Shown here piece by piece: positions 1-5,905 of a DNA stretch of 12,557 nucleotides (the first letter of the stretch is position 1; each line of letters begins with the position of its first letter). A program made the translations under genes and the position numbers. The notes below the pieces were generated by a model that did not search any database, was not told the DNA's origin, and saw nothing but the letters and a program-made list of their open reading frames with translations. The stretch is from 13-2-20CM-68-14 sp046723355. Its GTDB lineage: Bacteria > Actinomycetota > Thermoleophilia > Gaiellales > Gaiellaceae. The stretch is from contig JBKOUJ010000021.1 of NCBI GenBank assembly GCA_046723355.1, positions 1 through 12,557 of the forward strand. Reading direction: 5' to 3'.

Positions 1-453
1 AAGGTCGTGCACATCGAGCGCCAGCTCGTCCAGCGGCTCGGGCGAGAGCCAAGGCCCGACGAGATCGCCGAGGAGCTCGAGATGACGACCGCCGAGGTGC
101 GCGAGATCCTGCGCATGGCCCAGCACCCGGTTTCGCTCGAGAAGCCAATCGGCGAGGAGGAGGACTCGGAGCTCGGCGACTTCGTCGAGGACGACCAGAT
201 CGAGTCCCCCGACGAGCACGCCTCGCTCTCGCTACGGCGTGAGGACATCGAACACGCGCTGTCGTCACTCCCGGAACGCGAGCGCAAGGTGATCGAGCTT
301 CGCTTCGGCCTGACCGGCGGGCAGCCCTGCACGCTGGAGGAGGTCGGCAAGGCGTTCGGCGTGACGCGCGAGCGGATCCGCCAGATCGAGAACAACACGC
401 TGAAGAAGCTCGAGTCGCTGCCCGAGGCGCAGGGCTTAAAAGACTGCGTCTGA
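1..453 (+). CDS. rpoD: RNA polymerase sigma-70 factor, principal (RpoD/SigA) type, C-terminal part
   Basis: This is the C-terminal part of a primary-type sigma factor, which directs RNA polymerase to promoters. The frame is open from base 1, so the 5' end (regions 1 and 2, with the -10-binding helices) lies outside the window. Visible in order: region 3 with the typical LGREPRPDEIAEEL and PVSLEKPIGEEEDSELGDF stretches, the acidic 3.2 linker, and region 4 from about residue 80. Region 4 carries ERERKVIELRFGL (4.1) and the helix-turn-helix CTLEEVGKAFGVTRERIRQI (4.2), which contacts the -35 element. The tail ends LKDCV where most family members end LKDFL or similar. Group 1 fits well, but a group 2 (HrdB-like paralogue) sigma cannot be excluded without region 1. 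The gene ends 37 bases before the convergent membrane-protein gene, with a hairpin between them. Confidence 0.93.
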   Translation, partial: KVVHIERQLVQRLGREPRPDEIAEELEMTTAEVREILRMAQHPVSLEKPIGEEEDSELGDFVEDDQIESPDEHASLSLRREDIEHALSSLPERERKVIELRFGLTGGQPCTLEEVGKAFGVTRERIRQIENNTLKKLESLPEAQGLKDCV

Positions 454-462
454 CGAAGTGCA

Positions 463-489
463 GGGACTGTCCCCGCAGGGGACTGTCCC
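463..489. terminator. Imperfect hairpin from two copies of GGGACTGTCCC between convergent genes
   Basis: The left arm GGGACTGTCCCC (463-474) and right arm GGGGACTGTCCC (478-489) pair at 11 of 12 positions around a GCA loop; the only mismatch is a central T-T. Each arm is itself a short palindrome (GGGAC-T-GTCCC), so the unit can also be read as a tandem direct repeat. It fills nearly all the space between the sigma factor stop and the stop of the convergent glycosyltransferase gene. A bidirectional terminator is the simplest role. There is no T-run, so a dispersed repeat element is the alternative. Confidence 0.55.
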
Positions 490-490
490 A

Positions 491-2566
491 TTAACCGGTG
501 GGCGTAAAGACCGGCGTTTCGGCCTTGACCGAGATCGTGCGGCCGTCGTTCAGGTAGCCGGGTCGCTTCGTGCTGTAGCGCAGCGTCCACGGGCCGCGGC
601 CGTTCACCGGCACGGTGACGGTGGCACTCCTACGCGGTAGGACGATGACCTGGCGGCGGACTCCCGGGGCGCGGAGGTTCAGGACCGTCCGCAGCGTCCC
701 CGCCGGGAGCGACAGCCGCCAGCGGAGGGTTCCGCGCACGCGACGGCCGTGCGCGGGCCAGAGCTCGACGGTTCCTGCCTGCGCGAGCCAGCGGTCGTGG
801 TAGAGGCCGCCGACGAAGAGCGCCAGCCGCGGCGCGCCGACAGGGCGCCAGAGGTCATACCCGCGCTCGCGCGCGACGAGCTTCGCGCCGCGCAGGCGCA
901 TGCGCACCGCGTAGTTCGAGATCAGCAGCGGCGCGCGGACCGTCCTCCCGTCGCTCACCAAGCGGCCGTCACGGGCAGCGTTGACGCGCCGGTTGCCGAA
1001 GGCGTCGACCTGCGAGGCCTGGCCGTAGTAGAGGACGTCGTCGACGGAGCGGTTCCAGAAGAGCTGCTCCAGCGAGCGCGCGTGCAGGGTCGCCGGGGTG
1101 TGGATCAGCAGGATGTGGCGAAGCCCGGTGTGGTCGATCCAGCCGGCGTTCGCCGGCAGGAAGTCGTGCCGGATCTCGTTCGCCGTGTTGCGGTCGAACG
1201 AGATCGAGCCCGCTGCCGCTGCGCCGGCCAGCACCAGCGAGCCCATTAGCGCAAGGACGGCAAGCTGCGCCCGCCACGCGATCGCGACGGCGAGCGCGGA
1301 GAGCAGCGCCGCAACGAGCGCGATCACGAGCGAGCCGTTCGCGACACCGAGCGAGTGCTCGAGACGGAAGACGCCGAGCAGGAACGGCGAGTCCTGCTTG
1401 TTGTTCGCGACGCTGTACGGAGCGAGCGGTACACGGGCCGAAACCGCTAGCAGGACAACCGCGAGGAGGCACGTCGCGAGGCGCGCCGGCCGGCCGCGGC
1501 TGAGGTAGAGGCCGAACCACGGCAGCACGAGCGGCAGCAAACCCATGAAGTAGCGCTCTTGGAACCGAGGCGAGCCGTTGGAGGCGTAGAGCGACGTCTC
1601 CGCGAAGAGAATCAACAGCAGCCCCGCTGTGACTCCGCCGAAGGCCGCTTCCTCGCGCGTGCGCGGGCGCGCGATCCCGTACGCGAAGGCGATCAGGGCG
1701 CCCGGGATGAGCACCCAGCCGGCGCAGTAGACGAGCAGCATCGAGTCGGTCGCGACCCAGTGCGCAATCGCACCGATGTCGACGTGCAGCTTGACGACCG
1801 TGTTGTAGTAGCCGAGAGCTCGGCTCGGGCCGACGACGATCAGCGCCGCGACCGGAGCGAGGAAGACCGCCCAAGTGAGTCGAAACGCGCGCAGCGTCCG
1901 CCGCACGGACCCCCGCTCGACGGCGATCGCCCCGGCCACGAACACGATCGGCAGCAGCGCGTATTGGATCCGGGTCAACGCCGTCACGGCGGTCAGCACG
2001 AGGAAGCCCAGCTGGCCGCCGCGAGTCGGCCGCGCCAGCACGCACACGCCGACGCACAGCGTCGTCAGCAGCAGCGGGTAGGCGAGCGGGTCCGCCAGGA
2101 CAAACGACGCGAAGAAGAGGTTCGGCGATGCGACCGTGAGGGCAGCGCCGACGAGCGCGAGCCCGGCACCGAGGTCGAGCTTCCGCGCGAGCAGATAGGC
2201 CGGAATCGCGGCGAGCGACATCGCGAGCGCGTTCTCCGCCTGCGTCAACCGGTAGGCGAGCTCCGGATCGTGGAAGAGCCAGAACGGCGCCGCCGCGACC
2301 GGCTCGAGCACCGCCGGAAAGTGGGCCGATGTCCCGCGGACGAGCGGCCGGCCATGCTCCGCAAACGAGCGCGCGATCGTCGCGTAGATGTACTCGTCTG
2401 GGAAGTAGAGCGGCGTCGCGTGGGCGAACGCGACGAGGAGCCGGATCAGGAAGCTGGCGGCGACGATGCAGGTGAGGACGAGCCTCGCAGGCACCGCAGA
2501 AATCCGCGCGAGCCCGAGCGGCAGCCGCAACTCCTCGCCGCGCGGCGCAGTGAGATCGATCGCCAC
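491..2566 (-). CDS. GT-C (GT39/ArnT-like) polytopic membrane glycosyltransferase with beta-rich C-terminal domain
   Basis: A 691-residue protein with about 12 predicted membrane helices between residues 28 and 460. The first outer loop holds YFPDEYIYATIARSF, with D57-E58 in the place where GT-C glycosyltransferases (PMT, ArnT, PglB-like families) carry their acidic catalytic/metal motif. Such enzymes move a sugar from a polyprenyl-phosphate donor to an acceptor on the outer membrane face; donor and acceptor are unknown here. From about residue 480 the chain is soluble and rich in beta strands, with repeated LRWRLSLPAGTL and VTVPVNGRGPWTLRY-like segments, probably an extracytoplasmic sandwich. 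The start is a GTG with no clear Shine-Dalgarno site; a TAACGT hexamer (2582-2587, - strand) could be its -10. The upstream 11-bp repeats suggest regulated expression. The fold class is fairly secure, the substrate is not. Confidence 0.8.
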   Translation of the reverse strand: MAIDLTAPRGEELRLPLGLARISAVPARLVLTCIVAASFLIRLLVAFAHATPLYFPDEYIYATIARSFAEHGRPLVRGTSAHFPAVLEPVAAAPFWLFHDPELAYRLTQAENALAMSLAAIPAYLLARKLDLGAGLALVGAALTVASPNLFFASFVLADPLAYPLLLTTLCVGVCVLARPTRGGQLGFLVLTAVTALTRIQYALLPIVFVAGAIAVERGSVRRTLRAFRLTWAVFLAPVAALIVVGPSRALGYYNTVVKLHVDIGAIAHWVATDSMLLVYCAGWVLIPGALIAFAYGIARPRTREEAAFGGVTAGLLLILFAETSLYASNGSPRFQERYFMGLLPLVLPWFGLYLSRGRPARLATCLLAVVLLAVSARVPLAPYSVANNKQDSPFLLGVFRLEHSLGVANGSLVIALVAALLSALAVAIAWRAQLAVLALMGSLVLAGAAAAGSISFDRNTANEIRHDFLPANAGWIDHTGLRHILLIHTPATLHARSLEQLFWNRSVDDVLYYGQASQVDAFGNRRVNAARDGRLVSDGRTVRAPLLISNYAVRMRLRGAKLVARERGYDLWRPVGAPRLALFVGGLYHDRWLAQAGTVELWPAHGRRVRGTLRWRLSLPAGTLRTVLNLRAPGVRRQVIVLPRRSATVTVPVNGRGPWTLRYSTKRPGYLNDGRTISVKAETPVFTPTG

Positions 2567-2601
2567 GTGCCCGTCATCGGCACGTTACGAAGATCCCTTG
2601 A

Positions 2602-2639
2602 ACGAGTGACTTACGAGTGACTTGCGAGCGACTTACGAG
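2602..2639 (-). repeat. 11-bp direct repeats upstream of the glycosyltransferase gene, candidate OmpR/PhoB-type operator
   Basis: On the + strand three 11-bp units follow head to tail: ACGAGTGACTT (2602-2612), an identical copy (2613-2623) and GCGAGCGACTT (2624-2634, two changes). A partial fourth unit, ACGAG (2635-2639), follows. The period equals about one helical turn, the spacing at which OmpR/PhoB-family regulators bind direct repeats. The array lies about 14 bases upstream of a possible -10 (2582-2587) for the - strand gene, and it overlaps the last codons of the zinc-ribbon gene. The repeats are seen directly; the operator role is inference. Confidence 0.5.
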
Positions 2640-2788
2640 GGCTGGTCGCCCGCGCCGCCGGCGCGCTCTGCGGGCACGAAGAGACGGCAATGCGGACATT
2701 TGAACCCCTCGCGCCGCGAGCCTTCGGCGAGCAACTCGCCGTCGAAGGGCTTCTTGCAGTGTGGGCAAACGACCACTTGAGGAGTCAT
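2633..2788 (-). CDS. Small double-CPxC zinc-ribbon protein (51 aa)
   Basis: Begins MTPQVVVCPHCKKPFDG and carries two CPHC knuckles (C8/C11 and C31/C34) about 20 residues apart, the layout of a zinc ribbon binding one Zn2+. Nothing else is recognisable; such mini-ribbons bind nucleic acid or proteins, and no specific role can be assigned. The frame stays open for another 74 codons upstream, but ATG at 2788 is the best start: homology-like sequence begins there, AGGA lies close before it, and the upstream codons read as low-complexity basic residues. The stop lies inside the 11-bp repeat array, and the next - strand gene starts 66 bases downstream. A 24-bp palindrome just upstream probably controls it. 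Confidence 0.65.
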   Translation of the reverse strand: MTPQVVVCPHCKKPFDGELLAEGSRREGFKCPHCRLFVPAERAGGAGDQPS

Positions 2789-2796
2789 GTTCCTAT

Positions 2797-2820
2797 AACT
2801 CGAAAACCGGATTTCGAGTT
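2797..2820. promoter_or_regulatory. 24-bp near-perfect palindrome, candidate operator of the zinc-ribbon gene
   Basis: AACTCGAAA (2797-2805) and TTTCGAGTT (2812-2820) are perfect 9-bp inverted arms around ACCGGA, whose CCGG core is also symmetric. Eleven of twelve half-site positions therefore match. It lies 8 bases from the ATG at 2788, directly against a possible -10 (TTATAG, - strand, 2793-2798). That is where a dimeric repressor or a MerR-type regulator would bind. It could also control the small + strand ORF at 2906. Confidence 0.5.
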
Positions 2821-2905
2821 TCGCCCGAGGCGTGGTTGCGATGCACGGAAGGGTGAGGACAGGCGCGCGTTCCTGGACCACAGTGAGAGCTCGATCTCTG
2901 CGGCC

Positions 2906-3034
2906 ATGAGACTCGATCCAAACACCCATGCCCTTGTGATGGCGACGGCCTTCATGACGTCGATCTGCTTTGCAGTCGCGGCGATGAGCGTGATCGGATT
3001 GACGATCCACCTCTTCGTCCCCGGCGCTGGCTAG
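2906..3034 (+). CDS. Possible 42-aa single-helix membrane protein
   Basis: The frame starts ATG, MRLDPNTHALV, and continues as one hydrophobic helix of about 25 residues (roughly residues 10-36), ending FVPGAG. Codons have G/C third positions typical of the window. A charged N-terminus followed by a single helix fits a small membrane protein. There is no good ribosome site: the nearest purine run, GAGAG, is about 17 bases from the ATG. No family is recognised. It is divergent from the zinc-ribbon gene and precedes the cupin gene on the same strand. It may be chance. Confidence 0.35.
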   Translation: MRLDPNTHALVMATAFMTSICFAVAAMSVIGLTIHLFVPGAG

Positions 3035-3061
3035 GTCGGCCGAAGCTTCCGTCCGCCCGAC

Positions 3062-3082
3062 CCGCGCGGCCCTGCCGCGCGG
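3062..3082. terminator. Perfect 9-bp GC hairpin upstream of the cupin gene
   Basis: CCGCGCGGC (3062-3070), loop CCT, GCCGCGCGG (3074-3082) forms a perfect stem. No T-run follows. It lies 27 bases after the 42-codon ORF and 35 bases before the cupin start, so it may end upstream transcription or act in the cupin leader. Confidence 0.35.
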
Positions 3083-3106
3083 TGGGAGTATGGACCGAGC
3101 GACGCG

Positions 3107-3112
3107 AGGAGG
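3107..3112 (+). promoter_or_regulatory. Shine-Dalgarno site fixing the cupin start
   Basis: AGGAGG lies 5 bases before the ATG at 3118. It selects that start over an upstream in-frame GTG at 3082, which would add 12 residues and has no such site. Confidence 0.75.
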
Positions 3113-3117
3113 CGCAG

Positions 3118-3453
3118 ATGGTGAAGATCACCGACAAGACCGACTACAGCCGCTTCGTTCGCCCGACGGACGAGGACGAGGGCATGTGGCTCGACCACGT
3201 AGAGGTCCACATCGTCACGCATCCCGTCGGTCAGGTGAAGGAGATGCATACGCACGATCCGCCCCAGGACCACGTTATCGTCATGCGCTCCGGGCGAATG
3301 CGCTGGTCTGTCGACGATCAGAGCCTCGAGGCGGGACCAGGCGACGTGATCGTCACGCCGGCGGGAACTCCACACGGTTACGAAGTCCTCGGCGACCAGC
3401 CTGCGCGCGTTGTCTGCATCGACTCGCCGAAGCGCCCGAAACCCGACGCGTGA
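3118..3453 (+). CDS. Single-domain cupin (cupin_2-like) protein, 111 aa
   Basis: A small beta-barrel protein of the cupin superfamily. Motif 1 is at residues 39-60: H44 and H46 in GQVKEMHTHDPP, followed by the strand DHVIVMRSG. The glutamate normally four or five residues after the second histidine is Q50 or D51 here. Motif 2, GDVIVTPAGTPHGYEV, supplies H86. Three histidines remain for a metal (Fe, Mn, Zn or Ni). Family members include dioxygenases, isomerases and sugar-binding proteins, so the reaction cannot be named. The ATG at 3118 has an ideal AGGAGG. The stop is 12 bases from the stop of the convergent DUF4389 gene, so this is probably a one-gene unit. Confidence 0.82.
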   Translation: MVKITDKTDYSRFVRPTDEDEGMWLDHVEVHIVTHPVGQVKEMHTHDPPQDHVIVMRSGRMRWSVDDQSLEAGPGDVIVTPAGTPHGYEVLGDQPARVVCIDSPKRPKPDA

Positions 3454-3465
3454 TGCCCTGGACGC

Positions 3466-4128
3466 TCAGTCGCTGAAGCTGAACGGCGGGTAGCGGTCCG
3501 TGACGAGCAGGAACGCGTAGGCCGACACGCGATTCGTCCAGCGGCCGACTCCGACGAGGAAGTCGAAGATCCCGCGCGGGTAACGGCCGGTGAAGAGGAT
3601 CGCGAACCAGGCGAAGATGATCGAGACGAACGCCGCGAGCCAGAGGAATGCGAGCACGATGTAGTGAGGGATCGCGAGCAGCCACTTTACGAGCGGCAGC
3701 CAGCGGTTGAGATCTCTCCTCGCGTCCGGATAGGGGAAGTCGAGAGTGACGGCTTGGTGCTCGTCCGTCGAGGGGTACCTGTCGTCCATCAGGGCGAGAA
3801 AGACGCCGATGCGGTTGAAGAACCTGGCGACCTCGAGGTTCCAGTCGAACCACCAGCGCGGGTACTTCTGTCGGAACAGGATCATCAGCAGCGGTGCGAT
3901 GAAGAGCAGGGTGCCGCCTCCGCCGGCGGCCTCCCAGCCCTGCTGGCTGTTCGCGTATGAGACGCCTTCGTGCCCGAGGCTCGCCGCGACGATCAGGATC
4001 GGGATCGCGACGAAGATCCTGAAGAAGGTCGTCAGCCGGTTGAGGTTCCGGTCCGGGTATTCGACCGAGAACCGGACCGGGTAGGCGTCCTCGCCTGCCG
4101 TGTACTCGTTCGGCTCCATGCTGCCCAT
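3466..4128 (-). CDS. DUF4389 family membrane protein
   Basis: A 220-residue protein with two related halves. Each half has YPxR..N--L-R, then hydrophobic helices, ending in the family signature: GVFLALMDDRYPS in the first half and SAYAFLLVTDRYPPFSFSD at the C-terminus. Four hydrophobic helices are visible: about 33-50, 74-88, and two between 145 and 178. This double repeat and the terminal YPPFSF are characteristic of DUF4389, whose function is unknown. Translation may begin at ATG 4128 (MGSMEPNE) or at the internal ATG 4119 (MEPNEYT); neither has a good ribosome site. It is divergent from the small membrane-protein gene, with 45 bases between the starts. Confidence 0.85.
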   Translation of the reverse strand: MGSMEPNEYTAGEDAYPVRFSVEYPDRNLNRLTTFFRIFVAIPILIVAASLGHEGVSYANSQQGWEAAGGGGTLLFIAPLLMILFRQKYPRWWFDWNLEVARFFNRIGVFLALMDDRYPSTDEHQAVTLDFPYPDARRDLNRWLPLVKWLLAIPHYIVLAFLWLAAFVSIIFAWFAILFTGRYPRGIFDFLVGVGRWTNRVSAYAFLLVTDRYPPFSFSD

Positions 4129-4161
4129 TAGCGCTTTCGGGCCCGCCTCACGATCTCCTCG

Positions 4162-4167
4162 TAAGCT
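4162..4167 (+). promoter_or_regulatory. Candidate -10 element of a leaderless promoter
   Basis: TAAGCT fits the actinobacterial TANNNT -10 pattern and lies 6 bases before the GTG at 4174, so transcription would begin at or next to the start codon. The absence of any Shine-Dalgarno site there agrees. No convincing -35 is visible. Confidence 0.4.
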
Positions 4168-4173
4168 CTACGC

Positions 4174-4587
4174 GTGGGAGGATTCTTCGGCGGGCTCCTC
4201 CGGGCGCTTGGAATCGGCGCTCTGGTCGCAGGTGGTCTCGCGGTCGCCATCGTGGCACTTGCGGCCATCGTCTTGCTCGGACCGCTCATCTTCTGGCTTG
4301 CCTGGAACATGCTCGATTTCGCACACGCGGTCGGACTGCCCGAGCTTGCGTTCTGGGGAATCGTGCTGGCGACGTTGTTCCTCGTGCTCGGCTGGGTCGG
4401 CAAGGTCGTGATCACCGGCGTCGTCTTCCTGATCAACCCGGACTGGTTCGCGAATGGAACCGCACGGGTGCATTGGCCGGAGCCGACCTTCCGCAACTTC
4501 GTCGCCGTCGCCTTGCTTGCACTACTCGCGTCGCGGCCACATGCCCACGCGCACCGAGAGACTCGCCGTTACTCGGCTCTCTCGTAG
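4174..4587 (+). CDS. Small membrane protein of unknown function, 137 aa
   Basis: Starts GTG (MGGFFGGLLRALGIG). It has a glycine-rich first helix region (about residues 10-46), a second helix (58-86, ending VFLINPDW), and a last short hydrophobic stretch (108-120) followed by RPHAHAHRETRR. No family is recognised. The C-terminus, PEP at 102-104 then a helix then a basic tail, superficially resembles a PEP-CTERM sorting signal. The 3' end overlaps the convergent reductase gene by 19 bases. A TAACNT-like -10 immediately upstream suggests a leaderless transcript. Codon use is like its neighbours, so I think it is real, though the last 20 residues should be checked against homologues. Confidence 0.55.
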   Translation: MGGFFGGLLRALGIGALVAGGLAVAIVALAAIVLLGPLIFWLAWNMLDFAHAVGLPELAFWGIVLATLFLVLGWVGKVVITGVVFLINPDWFANGTARVHWPEPTFRNFVAVALLALLASRPHAHAHRETRRYSALS

Positions 4588-5135
4588 ACCAGAATCACGA
4601 CCCCATCGCCGACCGCCCGCGAATCGCGCAGGCTCAGTTCCTTCGTCTCTTTCCGTTCTGCGAAGAGCCGCTCGCCGCTCCCGAGCACGATCGGGAAGAC
4701 CATCAGCCGTAGCTCGTCGACGAGGTCGCGGTCGAGCAGCCCGTGGACGAGCCGCTTACTGCCGGCGACGAGGATCGTCCCGTCGAGATCGTCCCTGAGC
4801 CTCGCGACGTCGTTGAGGTCGCGAAGGACGGTTGTGTTCTGCCACTCCGCCTCGCCGAGCGTCGACGAGACGACGTACTTGGGCATCGTGTTCATCTTCT
4901 CGGCGAAGCCGACCTCGTCCGTTCTGGACGGCCAGGCAGCGGCGAAGCCGTCGTAGGTGACACGTCCGAGCAGCTGAGCGTCGGCCTCGTGCAGCTCGTC
5001 CAGCTTGAACCTGTCGCCCTCCTCCCCGCGGCTGATCGCAAGCGCCCAGCCTCCGTGCTTGAAGTCCTCAGAGCCGCCGGGATCCTCCATGACTCCGTCG
5101 AGTGAGACGAACTCCGTTACGACGATCCTGCCCAC
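4569..5135 (-). CDS. Dihydrofolate reductase family protein (RibD C-terminal domain)
   Basis: A single-domain 188-residue protein of the RibD-C/DHFR-like reductase group (YyaP/YwjB type). Signatures: FVSLDGVMEDPGG at 9-21, LLGRVTYDGFAAAWPS near 55-70, KYVVSSTL near 86, and ILVAGSKRLVHGLLDRDLVDEL leading to FPIVLGSGERLF near 120-158, which forms part of the NADPH-binding and core strands. These proteins are presumed NADPH-dependent reductases of small cytosolic substrates; most are uncharacterised, and this one should not be taken as the housekeeping DHFR. The GTG start at 5135 has no Shine-Dalgarno site, but TAAGAT lies 8 bases upstream, consistent with leaderless expression. It diverges from the 94-residue gene. 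Confidence 0.88.
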   Translation of the reverse strand: MGRIVVTEFVSLDGVMEDPGGSEDFKHGGWALAISRGEEGDRFKLDELHEADAQLLGRVTYDGFAAAWPSRTDEVGFAEKMNTMPKYVVSSTLGEAEWQNTTVLRDLNDVARLRDDLDGTILVAGSKRLVHGLLDRDLVDELRLMVFPIVLGSGERLFAERKETKELSLRDSRAVGDGVVILVYERAE

Positions 5136-5143
5136 GCGTGCCC

Positions 5144-5196
5144 ATCTTACGATCAGATTCGCTCGCGCTTCACGAGCCGAGTCGAAGCTTTAAGGT
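5144..5196. promoter_or_regulatory. Divergent promoter region
   Basis: Two TANNNT -10 hexamers face away from each other: TAAGAT on the - strand (5144-5149), serving the reductase at 5135, and TAAGGT on the + strand (5191-5196), serving the gene at 5224. A TTCACG at 5169-5174 is a 4/6 -35 match, 16 bases before the + strand -10. The - strand -35 would overlap the same bases, so the two promoters may compete or be co-regulated. Confidence 0.4.
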
Positions 5197-5223
5197 TGCC
5201 GCAATCGACTGAGGGAGGCCGGG

Positions 5224-5508
5224 ATGGCTCTAGCGCGTGTTGTGTCGTTCGAGGGCGTCAGCAAGGACCGCATGGACGAGATGAATCGCGAAATCGAGCA
5301 AGGCGAGCGGCCTGCCGACATCCCGGCGTCCGAGATCGTCGTTCTCCACGATCCCGACACCGACAAGTCGCTCGTGGTCCTCTTCTTCGAGAACGAGGAC
5401 GACTACCGGCGAGGCGACGAGACGCTCAACGCGATGCCGGCGAGCGACACGCCGGGTCAGCGGACGTCGGTCACGAAGTACAACGTCGCCATGCGGATGA
5501 GCGACTAG
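5224..5508 (+). CDS. 94-aa hypothetical protein, probable dimeric alpha/beta-barrel (ABM-like) fold
   Basis: Starts MALARVVSFEGVSKDRMDE after a strong GGGAGG (5213-5218, 5-base spacing). The order is strand (ARVVSFEG), helix (KDRMDEMNREIE), strand (EIVVLHDPDTDKSLVVLFF), helix (NEDDYRRGDETLNAMP) and a final strand (SVTKYNVAMRM). This is the pattern of small dimeric ferredoxin-like proteins such as antibiotic-biosynthesis-monooxygenase-like domains. No catalytic residue stands out, so an enzymatic role cannot be claimed. The second cupin gene follows after 34 bases on the same strand, with its own strong ribosome site, so the two are probably co-transcribed. Confidence 0.75.
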   Translation: MALARVVSFEGVSKDRMDEMNREIEQGERPADIPASEIVVLHDPDTDKSLVVLFFENEDDYRRGDETLNAMPASDTPGQRTSVTKYNVAMRMSD

Positions 5509-5542
5509 CGGTCCACACGGGCCGAGGCGAAAGGAGGCTTCG

Positions 5543-5905
5543 ATGGCTGGTGTAGAAGTGCGCGGGTTCGACGCGCCCGACGAGACGCGGACGCCGGACA
5601 AGACCAAGATCGACATGGTAAGGATGGGTGGGACGACCGTTGCCCGAATGACGTTCGAGCCGGGCTGGAGGTGGTCCGAGTGCGTGAAGCCGGTGGCCGG
5701 GACCGAGAGCTGCCAGGCCCGGCACCTCGGCGTACTCCAGTCAGGCAGGATGCACGTCGCTCACGAGGATGGCACGGAGCAGGACATCGGCCCGGGTGAG
5801 GCATACGCGATCGAGCCGGGTCACGATGCCTGGGTCGTCGGCGACGAGCGCCTCGTGAGCTTCGAGTTCGAGCCGAAGGCGGCCGAGGAGTACGGCAGGG
5901 GCTAG
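5543..5905 (+). CDS. Cupin-domain protein with reduced metal ligands, 120 aa
   Basis: A single cupin barrel of a group recognised by GWRWSECVKPVAGTESC (residues 41-57) and PGHDAWVVGDE (92-102). The usual HxH...E of motif 1 is replaced by C47, C57 and H61; motif 2 keeps GPGEAYAIEPGHDAW with H94. Full metal-dependent catalysis is therefore doubtful; a binding role or an unusual Cys/His site is possible. AAAGGAGG lies 7 bases before the ATG. It follows the 94-residue gene by 34 bases and ends one base before the stop of the convergent response-regulator pseudogene (GCTAGCTA). Function unknown. Confidence 0.82.
   Translation: MAGVEVRGFDAPDETRTPDKTKIDMVRMGGTTVARMTFEPGWRWSECVKPVAGTESCQARHLGVLQSGRMHVAHEDGTEQDIGPGEAYAIEPGHDAWVVGDERLVSFEFEPKAAEEYGRG

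Noticed and set aside
969..2057. 362-codon - strand frame inside the glycosyltransferase gene, and a 353-codon + strand frame opposite it
   Set aside because: Low-complexity Arg/Ala composition without motifs. The overlapping frame has clear membrane helices and the GT-C DE motif.
2602..2639. CRISPR or tandem-repeat array
   Set aside because: Units are 11 bases with no spacers and only about 3.5 copies. An operator-like array fits better.
2797..2820. LexA/SOS box (TCGAAC-N4-GTTCGA type)
   Set aside because: Half sites are TCGAAA/TTTCGA with a 6-base centre, so spacing and key bases do not match the actinobacterial SOS box.
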